NCBI GenBank assembly: GCA_014871385.1
Contig: CM026431.1
Span: forward strand, 7,809,778 to 7,873,777
Origin: Ceratodon purpureus
Taxonomy: Eukaryota > Streptophyta > Bryopsida > Pseudoditrichales > Ditrichaceae
Length of the DNA: 64,000 nt
Direction of reading: 5' to 3'
Below the pieces are notes generated by a model that saw only the letters and a list, made by a program, of their open reading frames with translations, had not been told where the DNA came from and made no database searches. Of this stretch, positions 56,253-64,000 are shown piece by piece; the first letter of the stretch is position 1; every line of letters begins with the position of its first letter. Position numbers and translations under genes: made by a program.

Positions 56253-57683
56253 TCAGAACACAAGCTTGATGGGATCGAAGTCGGTTTGCACTCTCGGGAG
56301 CTCAGCAAACACCTTCAAGTATGCGGGGTTGGGCAGCACACCAGACGGCGTTTCCAGTGCCCAATTCGCTTGCACATAATCCGCAACACTGTCACCAACC
56401 TTCACGGCATCCACAACCGATTTGTTGAAGTGCTGGCCAGCGAAGACACGAGACTGTTGAGTATATCTCACCAAATCTCTGAAAGAGGTGAAGTTTAATC
56501 CTGGAATGGGACCTTGAGCAGGACATCCTGGACCAAAAACTCCGCCGCCCTGTATAGTGAACGGCACATTCTTCCCGATCAGATCCTCCAAAATGGTCGC
56601 GGCTGCTGCGTAACTGGAAACGGATCCACTTGGGTACTCCGGATGGGGGACTGTTTGTAGATATGGTGTCCATGTGGGGATGGGCGCATGGCGGGGATCG
56701 CCCGCCTTGAACGCCATCTCGGGACGCCAGAACCAGAAGCCGTACTGGAGAGTGAAGAGCACGATCAGGGTGTCGTGCATCGCAACGCTGAGCTTTGCGA
56801 AGAGCGTGACTGTGTCGAAGAGTGAGGTTCCTCTGGGCAATGTGGCTCTGGCCACTGCCGACCAGGTCTCCTCTGGAAAGCACGCGACGTTGTTCAGCTT
56901 GAGGCAGGACTGGTTTGCAGTGTCGTTCATCTCGCGAGTCCGTCCCGACCAGTCCGCTCGTCCGAGATCCTTCACTTTCTCGTATTCTATGTCCCACTGG
57001 TCTGACGGGACCTTCGGCGGCTTCAAGTCGCTCAAGAACGCTTTGATAAACATGCTAGGCTCCGGTATTACAAAGGGACGAGCGATTGGAATGTTGTAGA
57101 ACCAGAAGGTCGCGTCGTCGCGACCTGCTGGCGTGTTGTTCAGGTATCGATACACACCAGGGCGCGGTGCGTAAGCTTCCGCGTCCAGCGCTTTCTTGAG
57201 CGCTCGCAGGGCAGACTCGCGCGCGGTGACGCGTTTGGCGATGAGGTCGAGCGCGACGGCCTCCCCTAACTGCCTGCCCAGCTTGTCCTCCTCATCGGAG
57301 ACGCGGAGCTTCTTGAGCTGGGCGTTGAGAAGTGGGTCGATTACAAGAACTTGGCCAAATGGGAAATAATTTGACAAGATTTTATGGCTGGCGTATGCCA
57401 CCACGACCTCCTGGGTGGTGCATGCCCCGGTGTTCTTGAGCGCTAGGAGCGCGTGCCACTGCGCGAGGTGCAGCTGTGAGAAGATGATGTTCGGTTCGAT
57501 CGGAAGGCCAACTTGGCTCAGTTGCGCGCAGGCGAGGACGGAATAGAGCTGGTTCCATTGCACGGCGACGTTGTCTGCGGGTGGATCGGCTCCTCGATCG
57601 GCTTCGGTGAGAGCTGCAGGCGAGCTCAGCGCCAGTGCGAGAGCACACAGCAGGACTGAGAAGCTTTCGAATAATCTGCCCAT
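56253..57683 (-). CDS. Vanadium-haloperoxidase-fold (PAP2-like) secreted protein
   Basis: ATG at 57683 (a longer open frame to 57758 is preceded by an acceptor-like TTGCAG/GTTACC, so the extra 25 codons are probably leader). 476 residues, no intron in the coding part. Residues 1-24 are a clear signal peptide (FSVLLCALALALSS, then PAALTEA). The body is alpha-helical with the three motifs of vanadium-dependent haloperoxidases/PAP2: QYGFWFWRP, PEYPSGSVSS, and SRVFAGQHF near the C-terminus. The vanadate-binding Arg of WRP and the SR-x5-H motif (Arg and the metal-ligand His) are kept. The usual Lys seven residues before the WRP Arg is Gln and the PSGH His is Ser. Halide oxidation or phosphatase activity is therefore uncertain. 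Expected location is the secretory pathway or apoplast. Confidence 0.85.
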   Translation of the reverse strand: MGRLFESFSVLLCALALALSSPAALTEADRGADPPADNVAVQWNQLYSVLACAQLSQVGLPIEPNIIFSQLHLAQWHALLALKNTGACTTQEVVVAYASHKILSNYFPFGQVLVIDPLLNAQLKKLRVSDEEDKLGRQLGEAVALDLIAKRVTARESALRALKKALDAEAYAPRPGVYRYLNNTPAGRDDATFWFYNIPIARPFVIPEPSMFIKAFLSDLKPPKVPSDQWDIEYEKVKDLGRADWSGRTREMNDTANQSCLKLNNVACFPEETWSAVARATLPRGTSLFDTVTLFAKLSVAMHDTLIVLFTLQYGFWFWRPEMAFKAGDPRHAPIPTWTPYLQTVPHPEYPSGSVSSYAAAATILEDLIGKNVPFTIQGGGVFGPGCPAQGPIPGLNFTSFRDLVRYTQQSRVFAGQHFNKSVVDAVKVGDSVADYVQANWALETPSGVLPNPAYLKVFAELPRVQTDFDPIKLVF

Positions 57684-59876
57684 CGTGGTAACCTGCAATT
57701 TATGTCTCCATATTAGTAGCAGTCGACCAATCCTGTTATGTTGGTAGCCAATCAACAAATCATCAGCTCACGAGCATTGATTTTGCACAATTGTTTGACT
57801 TCATGTGCACGAAAGTACCGTTCTATACAAATACATATGCCATCGTATTTACTTTTTACACTACAGCTCTTGATTATTTCTGTTCTTTCAAGAACTCAGC
57901 TATATAATGCACTCTGTAGAGCCACAATTCGAGGGTTCTGTTCTATGGAATACGATCACTGGAAATGGGAAAATGACGGTGAATGTATTGATTGCAATTG
58001 ACGGAAAAGGGAAAATGGTTGAGTTTCTATGGGGTGTTTAATCAAGACACCCTTTGCTTCAATCAGAAGAACGCCGACAATCCGTTCTGTAGAGCGCAAA
58101 GCAACTTCCTGTAGGCTTCTTAGGACTCATTCAGGAATGCACATGAGGAGTCGAGGACTGCACTGAATTCACAAGCTATGGCTTAGCTTTTTATTAAGGA
58201 AGTCTAATGATTTTATTGTAAAATGTATTTCATGTGATGACCATTGAGTTCTAGAAACACACCTGCACTCCAAACTTTAGACTTCGACGTTCTGTCAATA
58301 TAAGATACAATTTAAACATATTAGATAAGATTCAGTGCGCACTCGTATTTGAAATCCAGTTTTATGGAGACTACCCGGTTGTCAAGTGGGACAAAGTGAT
58401 GACTTGCTTGGTTTTGCGCTTGATCACCCTTTCCGCTGGCCCTTCTCAAAGTTCACCTGACCTGTCCACCTAACTTCATGTGCACAATGTGAATTGGACT
58501 TCCAAATAATTTCCTCTGTGAACATGCTTGTACTGATCCCACTTGTGATCCTTCCTGCCAAAAAAAACTTGTGATGCAAGCCACTGACAGAATTTGGTGT
58601 TAAATAGAGATGGGACTTGATGAGATGGGAAAATAATGGATATGCACCACAAATTATTGGTAACAGATGTTGACTGGTAACCTACAGCAACCTCATAGGG
58701 ACGTGCCCAGGGTCATGCCCATGATTTTTCCCACTCAGATACCGAAGAAGGGTTACAGTTTGTGCGCCTCCAAATGATTTAATTTTTAATTTTTTTAATT
58801 TTTAATTTTAATTTTTGTGAAAAATATTAAAGTTGGCCTCAGATGGTGTCAAAATAGCAAAGTGTAGCTCAAAAATAATTTATCCTATTGTTGTTTTCCT
58901 ATCAATATCTTGTGATTTGATACATGAATGTCATACACGTAACACGACCAACTTGGAAATTGGCTGGACAATCTTGACCATCTAAGGTCGTTGAAACCTG
59001 ATCTCAAGAGGGAGGCCTGAAAATTTTGATATTGACGTGCATGCACAAGTTGGCACTCTAGCAATGAGTATTTTGCTATGCTGGAACATTTTCCTTCTTT
59101 TTATCAGTGGACATGATGCAATAGCTTTATTATCACAAATCGCAAAGACAAACACAACCACCCCTCATCAGCACATCCATGTGGAACGCATCACAATTTT
59201 TTAAATGGTATATGCTACATGGATTGTTGGAAGATCACCAGATGATTTGACCTCACACAGAGTACACATCGTGCGCATGTTGATGCAATATTGAGTGCAA
59301 GATCTTCAATATTGAAGATGCGGGTTCCTTTAGAATTCATTTTATTTGGGCCAGCATCGCAGCAGATATATTACATACAATGGTAAGGAGGTAGTTCTTG
59401 AATTTGTGGCTGAACACTAGACCTCTCCTTTTCAATTATATATTGTGTAGATGCTTACGCATATATGAATACAACCGCTGATGCCTTTGATTCCAAAAAC
59501 CTTAGCCAATACATATGGATATGTCTCTCAAGGGATGCCTTGGGACACCGAAGTAAACTACATGGAACACCCATTCGTACAACACCTCCTATCTACATTC
59601 AACCAATCAAGCGAAATCTTTGTAATTTTTTGCGGTGCTTATAATTTTGATGATTTTGAGTCCACAAATGTACTGCCTTAGCTGACTTCTGCCCCCCCAA
59701 GCAAGAACAATTATATACAAGGCAGACTTAGCTGAAATCTGGACCTGTTGGATGTGGATATCAAGACGAGCATGTGAGTAATCAACTAAATCAAAATCGA
59801 TGTATGAGCTTTTCTTGAAAGCAGGAATCAAATCACCAATACTCAGTGCTCACTTCTTTTTGCATCTCCGTAATAA
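57684..59876. other. Intergenic, no supported gene
   Basis: Starts with the probable promoter and leader intron of the haloperoxidase-like gene. A low-complexity TTAATTTTTAATTTTT tract lies at 58775-58815. Open frames up to 87 codons have no recognisable content. Confidence 0.5.
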
Positions 59877-62800
59877 TTAACGATCTTCTTTGAGCCTTAA
59901 TTTTGAAGTTGATATTCGAGGGTCAAGGCCACAGTTCGTCAACAATCTATCTCGAACTGAACTGCTGGACATTGTAATCTTCGTAGGAGGTGATGTAGGT
60001 ATCCTGGGTAAAGCAAGGACAACCTTAAGCTTTGCTGGCCTGGACAGAGCAACCGCCCTTCTCTCCTGCATAAATATCAGAACCCAAGGATTTCAGATTT
60101 CCAAAATGATGAGCCAGCAGCGGAAATGATAGGCCATATCAGAGTGCTCATAAAATGAATTATTTACCGGTCGCTTTCTAGCAGCAGGTGCTCGCTCTCG
60201 CTTGGACCACTTTGTACTGATCACGTCTACTAAAAAGTCCGTGTCATCTTCGTCTGATAGGTCAAGCTCACCATCGTCCGTAATTTCTGGTACTCTCTCT
60301 TCATCACAATCGTCATCCTGCACATACCCCAGAATAATACAGCATCAATTTTCACACGGGACCCAAACCATAGTCTTCACAACATGTTGATTCCGATCCA
60401 CCGCAAAAACAACCCGAAAATGCGTCTTTGTCCAAAATGAACATGCTGTATTCATCAGGGGAGAATGTGATAGCTAGAACCGAGATACACTACCTCTCCC
60501 AAGGTTGGCCATTGTGAGACGGGTCTTTCAGCTGAGAGTGGGCGCAACTGCGCATATATAGCAGAAAAAGATTTGTTAAGTAGACAGTTCATAATTCCAA
60601 CCAAATATAACGTTCGACAATCATCGCATGGCATGTGCAAACCTCTGACAAAAACAGATAAAAACCAGTTTCACTTTTATCATTTCCAATCTTGACATGT
60701 AAAAGAGTGAAAATTTCCACATGATCCTTGAAATTGTTTGCTCATCGGTGATAAAACTTATATTTCAGGCATGTACCACGGGATGTGGCATTGTAGTTGT
60801 CCTAGAATCGACTGCTGAACGGACGATTCCCTCCTTCTGTACAAGAGAAAGCGAAAGTAAGCAAGTGGCACTCACTCAACCGCAGTCCTGCAATGCAACC
60901 ACCAAATTGAACGAAGACAGATGCCTTTGATGTATCTTCAAAGGCATATTTGATGCAACCTCAAAGAAACTTAGGATTTTGACATATTACCTCCTCAAGT
61001 TAGTCAAGAATTGAAACCTGGGTCGGATCTCAAAGGAACCAAGTCCTCACCATGCAATTGAATAAATCACACGACAGATGATTACTTACCTTAAGTAGTT
61101 TCTCCATTTCTTTCACTAGTTTCGTAGGATTCCTATAAATACTGGGTAAGTCACTTCCATCCTTCGACTGCACCAACCAAGACATATTTTTTTCCTCAGG
61201 TTTATCTGTGATACAGTGATTCTGAAATGGGAGTCTGATGTGTTTCAGAAAGATTACTTAGCTTATACATAATTATTGTTCTCAATACCAAAGACTTCTT
61301 AGGTTCAACGAGTAAAGAAAGCGCTGGAGACACGCTCAACGTAAGATTCTCGCAGCATGAGGTCACCGAAACAACGATACTCTCCCAGTGTTTAGTATGC
61401 ATATTTAAATGAGGATCACTGTGGTGCAGTAATGCCTGACCTGCAGTAGCCAAGCTTGCAGGCACGCACAAAGACTAACAAGGCCTTCCTTCTCCCATTT
61501 ACTCACTGACGAGAGTCTCTTCTTCGCAGTGACCTTTGTAGTGGGTCGCAACTGCGCCAGATAATGAGCAGCTGTGTGCCTGCAAACCCTCATACGTTCT
61601 TGTTCAGGGGATCTTAGTCCTGCATTCCATAAAAATAACTACAGCTGACCCATAGGTCTGGTTATTGCGTTCGTACTAGGCAGGAGAATAATCCAAACTC
61701 TTTAATCAACAGGAAAAAAAGTTTCGTGCGCACCACATTAGCTGTTTGTAAAAAGGAAACCGAAATTTGGAGCGGACTTTCAACCTCTCCTCCAGTTGCC
61801 ATGTGATCCATTCACGAAGTCAAGGCAATTCCAAGAGCAAGGCTAGGTCAGTTCTAGAAGAAGAAAAATACACTACGTCTTGAATAGGCCAAAGTCAGAC
61901 AATGTAACGACATACCTCAATCGAATTATGTGTTTGCCTACATATGACTCTAGAGTAAACTCATGCCACCTCCCACTGATGAATTTATCCACCAAGCTTC
62001 ATAAGTAGCCATTTATTTTTTCAATTTAACAATACTGTAACATTGCAAGAACAAATATCGTGCATATGATTGAGGTGGATATATGTCGAGCTGCAGAGGC
62101 AGGTTGTAGCCTGTCAGAAAGTTGCCGCCCAACACCAAGGAGTCTTCCGGGGTCACCACACAGTGAGGCCATCCTCCCGGCCTGATGAGATACCAGTAGA
62201 AACCGATAAGCCATCTAAGAGAATGTTGTAGAATTTTTCATTGAAATGCCCCCAGTTCGAAGTTGCTGGATAATTCATTCATACGTGTGCAATATGATAC
62301 ACTAAAGTTAGATAATATCTAGCACAATAATTCTAATCGGTGTATCTTACAGCATAAGAGTGTCTCCAGCAGTCAGCTCCAACTTTTGACATCCTGTTGC
62401 TCTGTCTGCAAAGAAAATGCTGGCCTGCATTGTTATTTCAGATGATTCAGCCTTGGTTCCACCCCATAAGCAAATTTGATCACAGCTCAACACCTGAGAG
62501 ACTTAAAGGGATAGAGCAGTCACTAATGTACAAAGCATAGACGCTGTTCCTGGAAATTCAAGCAAATGACTCTGAAGGCCAGAAAAGACTATGTGCTTTG
62601 ATCTCTTTGCGCGGCAGCCACATTTCAAAAGCAACAACGAGGTCAAGATGCACAATTTATTTTATGGTCTAAAGATGTGATACTGATGCGCTGGTAAAGA
62701 CGTGCTTGCCTGCCTGTCGGAGGATGACCATTCTTCAAATGCCATTAGGTTGAATTTAGTTGGAGGGACTAAGAGGAAAACCTTGCTCCCACTGATGCAT

Positions 62801-63869
62801 CATCAAATGGACCACGACATCGCTTAGTACAAGAATGATCACAAATCTATTTTTAAAGTAGGAAAGGAGGAAGTACTAAGGACAAATACCAAAATGAGAA
62901 TACTTCCATCGACTGTAATATTGGAACAGATCAGAAAGCCAAAGGATTTGCGATTACGAACTAGTCGCTCCAGTTGAGAGAAGTGAGAGTGCTACAAACC
63001 TGAGAACGTGATACCACACAGAAGAGCCTCCGAAATCAACATGGAAGTCCATGAAGCAACCCTCAACGCTCAACAATGCATACAATTGTACCTGAAACGC
63101 AAGCATGTATGTAATATGCAGTTGGACATGAAGACATGTTCTTTGCAAATGGCTGCAACCAGATGATGTTCGCACAGGAGCGACATCTTTGGTAAAACTT
63201 AAGGCAGACTTGGTGGATCCAATTTTCAGAAACAGAAATCACTCTTCATGTGCCAGGACGTCTACTTTCAGTGTGGTTTCTAAATTCAATGTGGCTTGGA
63301 TCAAAGATGATTGAAGATTGAATTGCGAAATTCACTCTTCATTATGACCTAATATTAATATGTGGGCAGAAAGGCATAGCAATTTCGCATAGAAAAGTAC
63401 CAGTGGAGCTGGAGTCTGAGAAGGGGGCCACGCTTTGTTCACAAGGTCGAGCTCTCGCACCAAAGAAGGAGGACTAACCTGGTTATTGAATATTAGATAT
63501 TAGCCATCAAAGGCTGCAGACAGAAAGTTCCATGTCTACAGGCTTCTGATCATAGGACCCGAATTCTAATTCTTCAACTAAAGACTACAGCACAACAAAA
63601 CCAAGACATGCGTAGACAAGGAAATGCTTGTATGCACAATGAGAACAGGAGAATATTGGTATGGCAATGGGTGTCCTTTGAATAGCATCTAAAAAACGGG
63701 AGAAAAACCTTATAAGATTCATAATGTTCAGACTGTTACATCGCATTACCATGTCATGAAGTAAAGTGTTGGCCAAATCGAGAGACACTACATTCAAAAG
63801 TGGTTTTCTGGGGCTTGGAGACGCGAAATACGTCGCCAATTCGTCCAATGTATAAACCGGCCCTTCTGA
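59877..63869 (-). CDS. JmjC histone demethylase of KDM7/PHF8-like type (N-terminus beyond the window)
   Basis: Twelve exons, right to left: 63869-63750, 63478-63401, 63091-63000, 62791-62710, 62424-62351, 62181-62083, 61802-61734, 61579-61441, 61167-61090, 60547-60494, 60317-60168, 60065-59877; 408 codons including stop, all junctions in phase. The JmjC domain runs through the first seven exons: [110 protein letters not shown] and [12 protein letters not shown]. The Fe(II) triad H-x-D...H is intact (FHVDF and WPHC), with KFRFPFY as in PHF8/KDM2/KDM7. The C-terminal part is acidic ([17 protein letters not shown]) then basic ([15 protein letters not shown]). Fe(II)/2-oxoglutarate-dependent removal of histone lysine methyl groups is expected. 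A PHD finger, if present, lies to the right of the window. One intron is AT-AC and one has a GC donor. Confidence 0.88.
61803..62082 (-). other. U12-type AT-AC intron in the JmjC gene
   Basis: Donor ATATCCACC directly after CTCGACAT, branch-point-like TTGCCTTGACTT about 16 bases before the acceptor, and acceptor GGATCAC/ATGG. Using AT and AC borders joins LQLDI to WQLEERLKV in phase, as the family demands; no GT-AG pair does this. These are the hallmarks of a minor-spliceosome intron. Confidence 0.8.
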
Positions 63870-64000
63870 CTGCGGCACAGACACATAAAAATTTTAAACT
63901 CCTGCATTTCATCTCAGAGCCGAATGTAAAGCCTCCACGCTACTTCTTCCGTATCTCAAGGTCATTGCTATGTTTCTTCGGTCCAAGGTTGTAACACTTC
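63870..64000 (-). other. Intron and upstream part of the JmjC gene (cut by window edge)
   Basis: The exon ending at 63750 has an acceptor at GTGCCGCAG (exon start 63869) or four bases later (63865). No further exon can be fixed before the window ends. Confidence 0.5.

Noticed and set aside
58775-58815. TTAATTTTTAATTTTT tract as a functional element
   Set aside because: Low-complexity sequence in an AT-rich intergenic region with no supporting context.

Overview
This is nuclear DNA of a land plant. The genes are split by GT-AG introns with plant-like short exons, two proteins look plastid-targeted (a CDP-diacylglycerol synthase and a conserved plastid-type protein), and there are plant-type U2 and U5 snRNA genes, nuclear tRNA genes and a decayed CACTA (tnp2) transposon. 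A bryophyte, probably a moss, is my best guess: a vanadium-haloperoxidase-fold protein and a KDM7/PHF8-like JmjC demethylase occur here, and I do not associate either with flowering plants. No species can be fixed from the sequence alone.

Layout. 0.9-2.4 kb (-): coiled-coil protein with a C-terminal RING-like finger. 6.7-7.7 kb (+): alkaline ceramidase. 8.7-9.8 kb (-): intronless protein of unknown function, between two direct copies of a non-coding segment. 11.4-11.8 kb (-): small ubiquitin-like ORF. 13.0-16.3 kb (+): seven-exon plastid-type protein. 18.1-18.9 kb: a solitary, diverged U5 snRNA/tRNA-Gln module. 23.5-26.3 kb (+): seven-exon phosphatidate cytidylyltransferase. 27.1-43.7 kb: a giant inverted repeat (arms about 6.8-7.0 kb, spacer 2.7 kb). 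44.0-45.4 kb (-): two-domain stress-response A/B-barrel (Dabb) protein. 46.6-49.6 kb (-): nine-exon glyoxalase I-like protein. 52.4-52.7 kb (+): small two-helix membrane protein. 53.4-55.9 kb (+): PRT1-type N-degron E3 ligase. 56.3-57.7 kb (-): vanadium-haloperoxidase-like secreted protein. 59.9 kb to the right edge (-): JmjC histone demethylase, N-terminus outside the window.

The centrepiece is the inverted repeat. Each arm carries four full U5 snRNA genes, a promoter-joined U5 fragment, one U2 snRNA gene, one tRNA-Gln(CUG), one tRNA-Gly(UCC) and part of a tnp2 transposase. With the older solitary module at 18 kb the window holds nine apparently intact U5 genes, two U2 genes and five tRNA genes. 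Base x in the left arm pairs with 70575-x in the inner part and 70750-x in the outer part. Each U5 copy matches its mirror copy better than its neighbours, so the block was inverted and duplicated after the tandem U5 copies had diverged. The inner left breakpoint falls inside the transposase. U2 and U5 share an upstream element (core CCCATAC-N-C-N-ATG or close) and a TATA-like box with plant Pol II snRNA spacing.

The exon models were assembled by hand from splice sites, reading phase and family resemblance; all full models close in frame. Two protein families show substitutions at expected catalytic residues (glyoxalase E to K; haloperoxidase K to Q and H to S), and the JmjC gene contains a convincing U12-type AT-AC intron.
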